This document shows, in pieces, positions 9,710 to 19,430 of a stretch of DNA of 64,000 bases. The notes beneath the pieces were generated by a model. That model was not told the origin of the DNA. It did no database searches and worked only from the letters and a program-made list of their open reading frames with translations. Position numbers and translations under genes: made by a program. Each line of letters opens with the position of its first letter. Positions within the stretch are counted from its first letter, which is position 1. Source of the DNA: Blastocatellia bacterium (lineage in GTDB: Bacteria; Acidobacteriota; Blastocatellia; Chloracidobacteriales; JADJPF01); NCBI GenBank assembly GCA_016713405.1, contig JADJPF010000029.1, forward strand, positions 1 through 64,000, given 5' to 3'.

Positions 9710-11348
9710 ATGAGTAAACAAAGTAGCCAAAAACTAAAAGATGAAAAGCGCGTTCCTGCACCTAAGCGGCGGCGTGACCCGCTTCCTATAGCTATTAGCG
9801 TTAAACATCATTTACCTGTTAGTGCTGAAGGAACGGCTACAGACTTGACTATTGCACAACTGGAAACTAATAGTAAAAAACAAGAAACCTCAAAACTTGA
9901 CTATTCAACTAATCAAGCCAAAGCTACTAATCAAGTTAATTCTGTTAAACCAACTAATGTTATTAACCAACAGGTTAAACTGGGTTATTCAACTAAACCT
10001 GTAAACCCTGCTATTAGTGCAATTAACCCTAGTTTACCAACTAATGCTACAACTTACTCTCTAATTAACCCTACTACAACTTTTGTTAGTCCAATAGCTA
10101 CCAGGTCTTATGAGCAAAAGTTGATATTTGGCGTGATCAAGATGATCCGCTTGATCACAATGATCGAGATGAAGATCGGTTTTAGATCAACTTGATCACT
10201 TCGATGATCAGTACCAAGAAAATGATCAAGTTGATCAGTTCGATCAGTTTGCAGATTTTGACGACGATCAAGAAGACTTTAAAGAAGAAAAACTTCCTCT
10301 ATTTGATAGTTTTGTTAATAAAAAACAGAAACAAAAAAAGATAAAAGATAATTCATTAAGTACACTAGATTTAAGCGTACAATCTCGCTTTGTACGCGTG
10401 CCAAATGCCGTTGCAGACAAGTTAGCAAGGCAACTTTCACCTGCTGAAGAAAAAATCTTTGATCAAATCTGGCGGCTAACCATAGGGTTTAATCGTGAAC
10501 TCTGGCGAGGAAAAATTGCAGATTTAATGATTAGAACTGGTTATAGTTCCCGCGCTACTGTGACTAAAGCTATTGCAGGACTATCTGCACTTGGACTGAT
10601 TGCGGTTGAAGGCCGAGATACTAATCCAAGAGGTCGAAGCTATAGAATTATTGATCGTCAGCAACTTTTAGCTGAAGAAAAGCTATCTGCACTATCTAAA
10701 GATCAACGATCAAGTAAACGATCAAGCTTAGGATCAAATCAATCATTACGTGATCAAACCTATAACCAATCCAATGATCGTCCTAGAGTTGATCAGTCTA
10801 AACTAGTTAAGTCAACAACTAGTCAAGTAAAAGCTTCTGACTTGATTAAAAAATCTTCGACTACTCAACTTAATTCTAGTCAAGTAGCTAAGACTAAAGC
10901 TAAATTATTGGAGTCGGATCTAGTTGAAAATAAAGCTTCTAAAACTCTAACACAGTCAAGTAGCCAAGCTCTTAAAAACAACCTTAGAAAGAAAGATGAC
11001 GATTTCATAACTTCATCGTCATCTTATGATAGAAAAGATGACGACGAAACTTTTTTTCAAGCAAGATTAATTTACCAAGACCTTACAGCTAATGGATGGA
11101 CGGTAAAAGACCAAATTAATTACCAAGAAATAGCAAATATTCCTCTTGCTTATATAATTTTGGGAATCTGCTATTCCATCACAAAAGCTCTTGATCATAA
11201 GGTTGGAAGCTTAAAATATTGTATTCCTTCAATTCGGGAACATTATGAGCTAATGCGAACCTTCCCACAAAAAGATTTATTAGAAATTGCCTACCGACAT
11301 CTGCTTTTGGTTAAAGAAGCCCAAAGATCTGGAAAATGGATTAAGTAA
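9710..11348 (+). CDS. Winged-helix DNA-binding partner of ParA, replication-initiator-like (two apparent frameshifts)
   Basis: Two frames (9710-10195 and 10398-11348) and the open stretch between become one 546-residue protein if a T is restored in the T-runs near 10127 and 10181; the total length is then an exact codon multiple. Order: basic N-terminus (PAPKRRRDP), Asn/Thr/Pro-rich linker, acidic Asp-Gln-rich stretch encoded by GATCAR repeats, a winged-helix domain starting at about 10389 (LSPAEEKIFDQIW ... YSSRATVTKAIAGLSALGLI, a helix-turn-helix plus wing), a Ser/Gln/Lys-rich linker with more GATCAA sites, then a helical C-terminal domain (about 95 residues). The wHTH resembles plasmid or phage replication proteins; that relation is inference. 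Coupled to parA. Confidence 0.7.
10135..10269. repeat. GATC cluster inside the winged-helix gene (Asp-Gln region)
   Basis: Twelve GATC sites within 135 bases (10135, 10144, 10153, 10162, 10174, 10185, 10194, 10206, 10224, 10233, 10242, 10266), frequently 9 bases apart and mostly GATCAA, GATCAG or GATCAC. After frame repair all fall in one codon phase (GAT = Asp), giving an Asp-Gln-rich segment. Confidence 0.8.
10653..10794. repeat. Second GATC cluster inside the winged-helix gene, in two codon phases
   Basis: Eight GATC sites (10653, 10701, 10708, 10720, 10732, 10752, 10776, 10791), mainly GATCAA. Unlike the first cluster they occur in two different codon phases (Asp-Gln versus Arg/Gly-Ser), so the DNA motif recurs independently of the amino acids it encodes. 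Confidence 0.75.
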
Positions 11349-11579
11349 AATATTTTATTTCTAACCTGTTTAAGCAAAATTACTTATCCTAATAAATAAG
11401 CTTAACACATCAATAAGGTTGCTATTAGGCTTATAAGCGCGATAGAATAACCGTCTATTTCTATAAATTACCAAAATTACGAAAATATACTAAAAACACT
11501 TGCTTTTGTTAGCAAAATCTTCCTCATACAAGATCTGCTAAATAAAAAAGAAAGTTAGATTAGCTAAGGGAGAAAACTC

Positions 11580-12431
11580 TTGTCTGAAGAACTAAATTCT
11601 AAAAGAATATCTCTTTTTCCTGCCTTACCTGCGATTGTAAACCAAGTGTTGGAAAGCCTATCTAGTCGTAGTGTTAATGATTATGAAATTATTGGAATAA
11701 TAGAAAGTGAGCCTGGGATGTCTACGGCTTTACTAGGTATGATTAACCATGCACTGTTTGGAAAGATTACACTTAATAGCTTAAGTGAATTAATTGATAT
11801 GCTTGGACTTCCTAGACTGCGTTTTGCTGTTTTGGCTTATGGATTTAGTCGATTTTGTAATGAAAACTATGCCAATTTTGGACATACTAGCGGACTTTCA
11901 GCAAAAATCACTTGGGAACATGCAATTAGTGTTGCTTACTTTGGTGTTGAAATTGCTAAAATCGTCAAATATCCTCGTTTAGAAGAAGTTTTATTAGCTG
12001 GCTTAATTCATGATGTGGGCCGTCAAGTAATAATGATCAATCGACCAGAAGAATATAGTGAACTTTTAGGTAGTGTTTATGGGATAGTTGTAGATATTGT
12101 TGCTCAAGAACGTACTAAAATAGGGCTTTCTCATGACCAAGTAGGTGCAATGTTAGTAGGTCATTGGCAATTACCAGAATCTATTGCTTCAGTTATTGAG
12201 TACCATCATAACTGTGAAGCAGCAGAAGACCATCAAATTTTAGTTCATATAATTACGTTAGCAAATCAATTAGCTGTTTCTCAAGGAACTTCTTTTGAAC
12301 TATGTGATAAGGTAGACAAAGATAGCAATGTTTCAGTTCATTTATTAGAACTTTCTGGGGATGATATAGATGAGCTAGTAAAAAACTTTCATCAAAATGC
12401 AATCGCTTTCCGAAAAGCTTTTAACTTTTAA
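11580..12431 (+). CDS. HDOD-domain signalling protein
   Basis: 283 residues covering a full HDOD domain: FPALPAIVNQVLESL opening, SEPGMSTALLGMINHALFG, then AGLIHDVGRQV with the HD pair at 144-145. HDOD proteins are HD-fold relatives, often without phosphodiesterase activity, acting as scaffolds in signalling. Start is TTG with an AAGGGAG ribosome site 7 bases upstream. The next gene, a kinase-ATPase-TPR protein, begins 7 bases after its stop, so both are probably one signalling operon. Confidence 0.85.
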   Translation: MSEELNSKRISLFPALPAIVNQVLESLSSRSVNDYEIIGIIESEPGMSTALLGMINHALFGKITLNSLSELIDMLGLPRLRFAVLAYGFSRFCNENYANFGHTSGLSAKITWEHAISVAYFGVEIAKIVKYPRLEEVLLAGLIHDVGRQVIMINRPEEYSELLGSVYGIVVDIVAQERTKIGLSHDQVGAMLVGHWQLPESIASVIEYHHNCEAAEDHQILVHIITLANQLAVSQGTSFELCDKVDKDSNVSVHLLELSGDDIDELVKNFHQNAIAFRKAFNF

Positions 12432-12438
12432 TTAAATT

Positions 12439-15400
12439 ATGCGTGAAGGAAGTAGACCTCAAACTAAGGGTTGGTTAGGAACAATTATTGATAGAAAATA
12501 CCGTCTAATTTCACCTTTAGGGCATGGTGGGATGGCTAGCGTATTTTTGGCAGAACGGCTTCATTTACGTGATAGTGTTGCAATTAAGGTTTTACAAACG
12601 CGTAGCGATGAAGATGCGCTTAAACGCTTTCAAGTAGAAGCAGCAGCAGCGGCAAAAGTAAAACATCCCAATGTAGTAACTATTTATGATTTTGGTCTTA
12701 CAGAAGATGGAACAGTTTATATTGTAATGGAATTTTTAGAAGGGCCAGGACTTGATCAAGAAATGCACAAACTTGGCCGTATGTCTGTAGAAAGAGCCTT
12801 AGAAATTATTAAACCTGTATGCTCTGCTATAAATGCTGCTCATTCCGTAGGACTGCTTCATAGAGATATTAAACCACCTAATATTATTTTACACCGCAGT
12901 AAACATGAAGGAGAAATAGTTAAGGTTGTTGATTTTGGTATAGCTAAATTTTTTGAATCTACAGATCTAGTTGTAAAGACTTCTGAAGGCATAGTCTTAG
13001 GTACAGCCGAATATATGTCACCTGAACAGTGCCAGGGGCTAGATTTAGATGCACAAACAGACATTTATAGTCTGGCAGTTGTTTGTTATCAAATGCTAAC
13101 AGGAAAATTACCTTATGATGCTGCTAGTACAGGAGAATATTTAATTAAACATGTTAGAGAAAATCCTTTACCTCTTCATAGACGATGGAGCGGAGTTGAT
13201 CCTAAAGTTGAAGCAGTAATAATGCGGGCATTAGATAAAAATCCTCAAACTAGGCCTAAAGGAGCATTAGAATTTTGTTATCTTTTAGAACAAGCTGTAT
13301 TAGAAAAGAAAAATAAAAAAACAACAGGTAGTAGCAAAACAGAAAAAATTGATAAAACGTCTGATAAACAAATAAACTCAACTAGTCGTGAAAAGGGTGT
13401 AATAGTTTTTAACTGTTTTGTAGGCCGTAATCAGGAACTTAACCAGCTAATGCAGTGTTGGCAACAAACTTGTCAAGGGCAAAATCGTCCGGTTATTGTA
13501 CTAGGTAATGCTGGAGTTGGTAAAACAGAGCTTTTAGTTGAGTTTTCACGCCAAATAAAACAACAAGAAGCATTTCTTTTTCAAACACGCTGTTATCGTA
13601 GCCCAGGGATTAAGTCTTTTTATGCTTTTATTGGAGACTTAAAAAATTTGTTTACTCGTTTGCAGGTAAATACCGCTGCTTTAGGAGAAGCATTTGGTAA
13701 CAAGGTTGCTCCAATAATGGATCTTTTAGGTAAAATTTGGCAAACAGGAAAACTTGTTGATCCAAATAATGTTAATTTAGAAACACAGCAATACTACTTT
13801 AGCTTACTTGCACAGGCTTTTGTTATGATGAGCAGGCAACGCCCAGTTTTAATTGTACTTGATGATTTAAATTGGGCAGATGAAACAGCTAGAGATCTTT
13901 TAGATTATCTTGGTCGCGCTTTAAGCCGAGAACGTGTTTTAATTGTTGCTGGTGCTAGATTTACAGGAGAAACAGAAGGCTTTTCACAATGGCTAAAAAA
14001 TTGTCAGCGAGATTATGAAGTTTTAAGCTTAGCTCCATTTAAGAAACAACAAGTTTATGAAGTTTTAACAGCAATTTTTGGACAACCTGCATTTACTGAA
14101 CAACAATTTAACCAACTTTTAGCCGATAGCGGCGGAAATGCTTATTTTCTTACAGAACACTTACGCTTGTTGGTCTCTAATAGCAAAATTAAATTTGATG
14201 GTGGACGTTGGAATTGCCAAGATTTTAAGGATCAAATTCCACAAACATTAATTGACTTAGTAGACTTAACGCTAGATAGATTACCTTCTGAAACACAACA
14301 GGCTTTAAGCATTGCTTCAGTAATTGGAGAAGATTTTGAGCTTAACACCTTACAATCTGTAGCAAATCTATCAGAAGAAACATTGCCTATAATTACCCAG
14401 CAAGCCATAGAAAATGGACTAATTACCGAATTAATAGAACTTGAAAGATACCAGTTTAGCAATGCTACTATTCGTCGAATCCTTTACGAAAAATTAAATA
14501 AACGTAATCGCCGCCGCATTCACCGTTTCATTGCTGAGTGGTTTACACTTAATGATGTTGATTTAGAGAAACGTTTGTTTAAGACAGCTTATCATTACTA
14601 TGAAGCTGGTGAATGGTCACAAGCCTTTAACCAAGCTGTAAAATCTGCTCAAATTGCTGCTATAAGCTTAAATATTAATGAGCTACATAAATATCTAATC
14701 TGGGCAGAAAAAAGTCTAGTAGCAGATGAAAAACTAAATAAATTAGAAAATTTAGTTGCATCTGATAAAATTATTGATTTTGAATTACCTGAACAATTAG
14801 CAAATATTAAGCAATTAGCAACTTATTACTGGTTATGTGGGGTAAGCTTAATTTATCGAAACCGAGGTTTATCTGCTGAACAGTTACTACAAAAAGCCTT
14901 AAAATTTGTTCAAATTTGCCAAGACAAGTATTTGTTAGGGGAAACTTACTTTGCTTTAGCTACAATTAAGGCGAGTAATGGCGTAAAAGTGGAAGCAATA
15001 GATTTATATAAACGAGCTTTAACGGCTTATCATCAAGTAGATTATTTGCTTGGACAAGGGCAAATCCTTCGTCAAATGAGTACACTTTATGAACTACGCG
15101 GTGATTATAGTTTAGCTCTTGACTCAGCAAGAGCAGCAGTTGATATAGCGCGTTTGTCTGATAATCAAAAATTAGAAAGTTTTGCTCTTTCTAGTGAAGC
15201 CTGGATTTTATGTAAATTAAATAGGTTTGAAGAGTCAGCCATTGTTGCAAAACGTGCTTTAGCCCTAGCTAGACAGAGCGATGACCCTGCAACACGTTGT
15301 TCTTGTTATAACACAATTGCACAAATTTACTTACAGCAAGGACTTTATCAGGAAGCTATTGACCCTCAAAAAGAATCGCTACGCCTAGCACGTACTTTGG

Positions 15401-15984
15401 GAAATCGTCGTTTTGAAGCTATTGTTTGTGATAATTTAGGAGAACTTTATTTTCGATCTAATAAGTATGCTGAGTCGGAACATTATTTTCTTAAAGTCTT
15501 AAAACTAGTAGAAGCAAATGGAAATCAATATTTTGAACAAACTACACTACAAAACTTAGCCAAAGTTTATATCAAGCTAGGAAAGATTCAGCAAGCTAGA
15601 GCTTATTTAACTAGAGTAGAAACTTTAGTAGCAACCGTAGATTTACTAGAAGCACGTTGTGAATTTCGCTCAACTATGGCGGAACTTCTTTTAGCGGAAG
15701 GAAAACATAAAGAAGCTATTACAGAAGCAGATCAAGCAATTACTCAAGCAAGAATTATGGGAAGTTTAGAACATGAATGGCTTCCCTGGCTTATTAAAAC
15801 CCAAGCCCTACTTGAGTTAGAAAGAATTCGTGCTGCTAGTGATGCAATAGGAAAAACTCTTTCCATAATTGAAAATGTATCAGAAAAAATTTCTGATACA
15901 TTGGTAAAAGAAAAATATTTAGCTTATACAGAAAGACAGCTAGCTTTTAAGCTATATAAACAAATTCAATCACAAGAAAAATAG
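12439..15984 (+). CDS. Ser/Thr kinase - AAA ATPase - TPR signalling protein
   Basis: 1181 residues. The kinase domain (about 22-285) has GHGGMA, Lys50, HRDIKPPN 141-148, DFG 165-167 and SPEQ. A basic linker leads to an AAA/STAND-like ATPase with FVGRNQEL, P-loop GNAGVGKT 356-363 and Walker B VLIVLDDLNWAD. From about 740 to 1150 helical TPR repeats follow (LARTLGNRRFEAIVCDNLGE type). This COG3899-like architecture couples kinase output to an ATP-driven oligomerisation switch and a TPR scaffold. No membrane segment. Follows the HDOD gene and precedes the pterin dehydratase by 13 bases. Confidence 0.9.
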   Translation: MREGSRPQTKGWLGTIIDRKYRLISPLGHGGMASVFLAERLHLRDSVAIKVLQTRSDEDALKRFQVEAAAAAKVKHPNVVTIYDFGLTEDGTVYIVMEFLEGPGLDQEMHKLGRMSVERALEIIKPVCSAINAAHSVGLLHRDIKPPNIILHRSKHEGEIVKVVDFGIAKFFESTDLVVKTSEGIVLGTAEYMSPEQCQGLDLDAQTDIYSLAVVCYQMLTGKLPYDAASTGEYLIKHVRENPLPLHRRWSGVDPKVEAVIMRALDKNPQTRPKGALEFCYLLEQAVLEKKNKKTTGSSKTEKIDKTSDKQINSTSREKGVIVFNCFVGRNQELNQLMQCWQQTCQGQNRPVIVLGNAGVGKTELLVEFSRQIKQQEAFLFQTRCYRSPGIKSFYAFIGDLKNLFTRLQVNTAALGEAFGNKVAPIMDLLGKIWQTGKLVDPNNVNLETQQYYFSLLAQAFVMMSRQRPVLIVLDDLNWADETARDLLDYLGRALSRERVLIVAGARFTGETEGFSQWLKNCQRDYEVLSLAPFKKQQVYEVLTAIFGQPAFTEQQFNQLLADSGGNAYFLTEHLRLLVSNSKIKFDGGRWNCQDFKDQIPQTLIDLVDLTLDRLPSETQQALSIASVIGEDFELNTLQSVANLSEETLPIITQQAIENGLITELIELERYQFSNATIRRILYEKLNKRNRRRIHRFIAEWFTLNDVDLEKRLFKTAYHYYEAGEWSQAFNQAVKSAQIAAISLNINELHKYLIWAEKSLVADEKLNKLENLVASDKIIDFELPEQLANIKQLATYYWLCGVSLIYRNRGLSAEQLLQKALKFVQICQDKYLLGETYFALATIKASNGVKVEAIDLYKRALTAYHQVDYLLGQGQILRQMSTLYELRGDYSLALDSARAAVDIARLSDNQKLESFALSSEAWILCKLNRFEESAIVAKRALALARQSDDPATRCSCYNTIAQIYLQQGLYQEAIDPQKESLRLARTLGNRRFEAIVCDNLGELYFRSNKYAESEHYFLKVLKLVEANGNQYFEQTTLQNLAKVYIKLGKIQQARAYLTRVETLVATVDLLEARCEFRSTMAELLLAEGKHKEAITEADQAITQARIMGSLEHEWLPWLIKTQALLELERIRAASDAIGKTLSIIENVSEKISDTLVKEKYLAYTERQLAFKLYKQIQSQEK

Positions 15985-15997
15985 TAGAGGTAAATTT

Positions 15998-16336
15998 ATG
16001 TCACAATGTGAATTATCTAAAAAACAATGTGTTCCTTGCCAAGGAGGTGTCCCTCCACTTACTGAAAAAGAAACAGCAGAGTTTTTACTGCAATTAGGAG
16101 ATGATTGGCAAGTGGTAATGAATCATCATTTAATGAAAGAATTTAATTTCTCAGATTTTCGCGCTGCACTAGATTTTACTAATAAGGTGGGCCAACTTGC
16201 AGAAACAGAAGGACATCATCCAGATATTTACCTAGCCTGGGGACGGGTTCAAATTACTATTTGGACTCATAAAATAGACGGTTTAACAGAAAGTGACTTT
16301 GTTTTAGCTGCAAAAATTAGTGAATTGACTAGATAA
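15998..16336 (+). CDS. phhB: Pterin-4a-carbinolamine dehydratase
   Basis: 112 residues. The signature EGHHPDIYLAWGRVQITIWTH with its two adjacent histidines and the C-terminal DGLTESDFVLAAKI are characteristic of PCD/PhhB, which dehydrates the 4a-hydroxy-tetrahydropterin formed by aromatic amino-acid hydroxylases; some homologues instead support molybdopterin metabolism. The N-terminal 15 residues carry a C-x5-C-x2-C cluster that is not part of the catalytic core. No aromatic hydroxylase is nearby. Good spacing behind the kinase gene suggests read-through from it. Confidence 0.9.
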   Translation: MSQCELSKKQCVPCQGGVPPLTEKETAEFLLQLGDDWQVVMNHHLMKEFNFSDFRAALDFTNKVGQLAETEGHHPDIYLAWGRVQITIWTHKIDGLTESDFVLAAKISELTR

Positions 16337-16341
16337 GAAAA

Positions 16342-16377
16342 AACAATAATGCCCTCTAACTATAGGGCATTATTGTT
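16342..16377. terminator. Strong bidirectional terminator
   Basis: Perfect 14-bp inverted repeat AACAATAATGCCCT / AGGGCATTATTGTT with an 8-base loop, A-rich on the left and T-containing on the right, between the convergent phhB and TonB-receptor genes. Confidence 0.85.
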
Positions 16378-16403
16378 TAACCATTTGTTTTCAAGCATTT
16401 AGC

Positions 16404-19400
16404 TTAAAAGGATATTCTTAAACCTAACTGAAATTGTCGAGAAGAAAAAGCACTGCGAAAACGATCTGGAGTAATTGTAAAACGCCCTCCATCCTTGGGC
16501 GGCAACTGAAAATTACCATTAGCATCAGGCGGAAATACTCGGTTTAAGTCATTTATGTTAGTGCGATTAAATAAATTAAATACTTCTATAAGTCCCTGAA
16601 TCTGATAACGTTCATTAAATTTAACCTTACGAGAAACTCTTAAATCAACATTAGCAAAACCTGGGGTGATGCCAACATTACGACCTATGCTTACACCTCC
16701 TATTAGAGGTCTATCACCTGGAAGAATACCACCGTTACCATCTAAGTCCGTACCAGCTAATAAGTTATAAGGACGACCGCTATTAAGACTAATAATTGTA
16801 GAAAGTTGAAAACCGTTAGTAAGACGATTTTTATAACTTAAATCCCAAGTACCAGATAAAACCAATCGGTTACGAGCATCTTGTAGTGAGAGTCCTCGCT
16901 CATCACCAATTTTCAAAGGATTAACTACTTCTGCTGCAATGTCTGCACGAAAGTCTGAGCTAATATCTATTGCTTTGGAAAATGTGTAGTGAGCTAGAAA
17001 ATTAAAGTTTTTAGCAAAACGGCGATTGAAAGCTAAGGTTAAAGCATGATAATAGCTATCAAAACTTGTTTCAAGTTGTAAAATGTCTCCTTGACTAGGA
17101 TCAACTCGACCTGTTAACGCGCTTTCTATGGGGTTGGCTGTAGGTCTAATTATAGGGTTAATATTACGAGAACCAAAAAGCTTGATTCCACGAATAAAAA
17201 CATAGTCTGCTGATATGGCAGTAGTTGAATTGAAAGAATAATTTAAACCAAAAGAAGTTTGTTGAGAGTAGCTGTTGCGAAAATTTGTATCATATATGGA
17301 TGACTGATTAAATTGAGGTATTACAGTTACTCCAGGTGGTAACTCATTAGTTTGAGGAAATTTGCGTCCTGGTAAAGAAAAAGGCAAGACAGAAAAAGGA
17401 AAAAGCATAGTTGGAACTTTTAGAGCTTCTGAGTTAATTAATTGATTAAGAAGAGCTTGGCCTACTAAAGCACCTCCAAAGTAAAGCCCATAAGAGCCGT
17501 GAATATTTAAGTTTTGTAGTTTTGTTGGAGAGTAAGAAAAAGCTATTCTTGGAGAAAAGTTACCATTATTTTTAGGTACAAACTTTAACCTAATTAAATC
17601 ATAGCGAAGACCCGCTTTAATAGTTAAATTAGGTCTTAGCTTAAAATCGTCTTGTAAATATAAGGAAAATTCATTACTGACAGTAATATTAGATAAACTA
17701 GGGTCGCCAAAAACCTTGAGTAAAAAAGAAGGAAGAGGTAAATCAGCTATTGGAACACTTGCAGGAAAACCAGGAAAAACTGTAGGAAGAAAGCCAGAAA
17801 GAAGTGAAAGAAAAGATCTTTGCTGTGGGGTGCGAAGTGTTGGGTCAAAAGCTTGTAGGCTTGTAAGAACAGGTAGCCCAGGCATATTTGCTATTTGAGC
17901 AAAATCTATAGAAGTAAAAAATGCTCTACCGCTAGAAAAGATGGGTAATTTGGTTTTATTACTAACTGTGCTAAAACGTTGGAGATCTACTCCAAATTTT
18001 ATTTGGTGCTTACCCCTGATTAAAGAAGTGTTATTAATGATTTGAAAAATATTAAGAACACGTGGTTGAGGTAAAAATGAACTTTGTCCAAATGTAACTA
18101 GTCCTTCTGGGGCCACAATACGAACTTGTGGAACAACTTCTATTGGCACAAGGTTTTGATTGCGACGAGTAAAAATAAAACGTGTTTCATTTACTAAGTT
18201 TAATGAATTATTAATATGAGTATTGTTTATTGCTAAAGAATTATCTTGTAAACGTTGTATTCCACCAGTGTTTTCAGCTACAAGCCCTCCAAAAGGCTCT
18301 AAAGCTCCATTATAAGTACCACCAAAGTTATATCTTACCCAAATAGTGTTGCTAGGAGAAATACGGGTATCTACTCTAGCTAGAAATACGCTATTAGCAA
18401 CTGAAAAAGGTACTGCACCATTACGTATGTTGAAACCTAAGCGATTAGTTGCTTGAACTGTAGAATCAGCAATAGTAATAATATTATTTTGATTAATAGA
18501 AAGGCGTTCAAAGGCAGTAAAGAAAAATGTATGGTCTTTTTTTATCGGCCCTTCTAATGCTCCACCAAATTGATATTGGGAATAAGGGGGTTTAATTGAA
18601 AGAAAAGGGTCACGTGTGGCTATATCATCATTACGATTAAATAAAAAAATATTGCCACGATAGTCATTTCCTCCACCCTTTGTAACAATGTTAACAATTC
18701 CACCTATTGCCCTTCCAAATTCGGCAGAATAACTATCAGAAATAATTTGAAATTCTTGTATAGCTTCTTGACTAAATGTCGAACGCACCGAACCTGTGCC
18801 TAAGTCATTATTAGCTAAGCCGTCGATTGTAATGTTGTTAAATCTAGCAGTTTGACCATTAAATGATAGTCCTGATGTAGCTGTTGCTCCTTGAGCAGGT
18901 AAACGATCTGTTAAAACTCTTGCTGCTGTTATGGAAAAATCTAAAAAATTTCTTTGATTGATTGGTAAAGAAGTTATGGTAGCCCGATTAATATTGGTGC
19001 TACTTTCAGTTTTTCCTTCTAAATAAGCTTCACTAGCAATTATTTCTATAGTGTCTATAGAATTGGAGGATGAGCCTATTTTCATTGTTAAGTTTAGTAT
19101 TGTTGTAGTACCTAGTACTATTTGTAATGGACGTTCTTGAGTAGTAAATCCGGTGCCACTAGCAGTTAAAATGTAATTTCCTGGGGGTAATTGATTAATT
19201 ATATAAGTACCATCTTCTTGGGTAGTAACTTCACGAGTAAAATTAGTTTGCGGATTTTTAGCAATAATTGTAATTCCACCAACTGCCAATGTTTGTTCAT
19301 CTACAGCTTTTCCTGTTATAACAGCCGTTGTACTTCCAGCAGACTGAGCTTTAACAATGGAAAAATTGCTAAGTAGACAGCCAAGAATTATTGCTAATCT

Positions 19401-19430
19401 GAAAGTTATTTTTGCCTTATCACTAAACAT
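16404..19430 (-). CDS. TonB-dependent receptor, Oar-like, copy 1
   Basis: About 1008 residues from the ATG at 19430, chosen because it aligns with the paralogue start and has AGGA 8 bases upstream; an ATG 8 codons earlier also exists. Signal peptide (to about residue 28, ...SIVKAQ), a carboxypeptidase-regulatory-like beta domain (about 35-115), plug domain with the GLSFNGQTARFNNITIDG segment (about 190-240), then an outer-membrane barrel ending in the expected aromatic FQLGLRISF. Such proteins import or bind large ligands at the outer membrane with TonB energy. No TonB box, ligand or partner SusD protein could be identified. The neighbour at 19960-22968 is a close paralogue. Confidence 0.88.
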   Translation of the reverse strand: MFSDKAKITFRLAIILGCLLSNFSIVKAQSAGSTTAVITGKAVDEQTLAVGGITIIAKNPQTNFTREVTTQEDGTYIINQLPPGNYILTASGTGFTTQERPLQIVLGTTTILNLTMKIGSSSNSIDTIEIIASEAYLEGKTESSTNINRATITSLPINQRNFLDFSITAARVLTDRLPAQGATATSGLSFNGQTARFNNITIDGLANNDLGTGSVRSTFSQEAIQEFQIISDSYSAEFGRAIGGIVNIVTKGGGNDYRGNIFLFNRNDDIATRDPFLSIKPPYSQYQFGGALEGPIKKDHTFFFTAFERLSINQNNIITIADSTVQATNRLGFNIRNGAVPFSVANSVFLARVDTRISPSNTIWVRYNFGGTYNGALEPFGGLVAENTGGIQRLQDNSLAINNTHINNSLNLVNETRFIFTRRNQNLVPIEVVPQVRIVAPEGLVTFGQSSFLPQPRVLNIFQIINNTSLIRGKHQIKFGVDLQRFSTVSNKTKLPIFSSGRAFFTSIDFAQIANMPGLPVLTSLQAFDPTLRTPQQRSFLSLLSGFLPTVFPGFPASVPIADLPLPSFLLKVFGDPSLSNITVSNEFSLYLQDDFKLRPNLTIKAGLRYDLIRLKFVPKNNGNFSPRIAFSYSPTKLQNLNIHGSYGLYFGGALVGQALLNQLINSEALKVPTMLFPFSVLPFSLPGRKFPQTNELPPGVTVIPQFNQSSIYDTNFRNSYSQQTSFGLNYSFNSTTAISADYVFIRGIKLFGSRNINPIIRPTANPIESALTGRVDPSQGDILQLETSFDSYYHALTLAFNRRFAKNFNFLAHYTFSKAIDISSDFRADIAAEVVNPLKIGDERGLSLQDARNRLVLSGTWDLSYKNRLTNGFQLSTIISLNSGRPYNLLAGTDLDGNGGILPGDRPLIGGVSIGRNVGITPGFANVDLRVSRKVKFNERYQIQGLIEVFNLFNRTNINDLNRVFPPDANGNFQLPPKDGGRFTITPDRFRSAFSSRQFQLGLRISF

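Noticed and set aside
8435..10800. Chromosomal oriC
   Set aside because: GATC richness recalls enterobacterial oriC, but no dnaA, dnaN or clear DnaA-box cluster is present; kept only as a possible partition or replication module.
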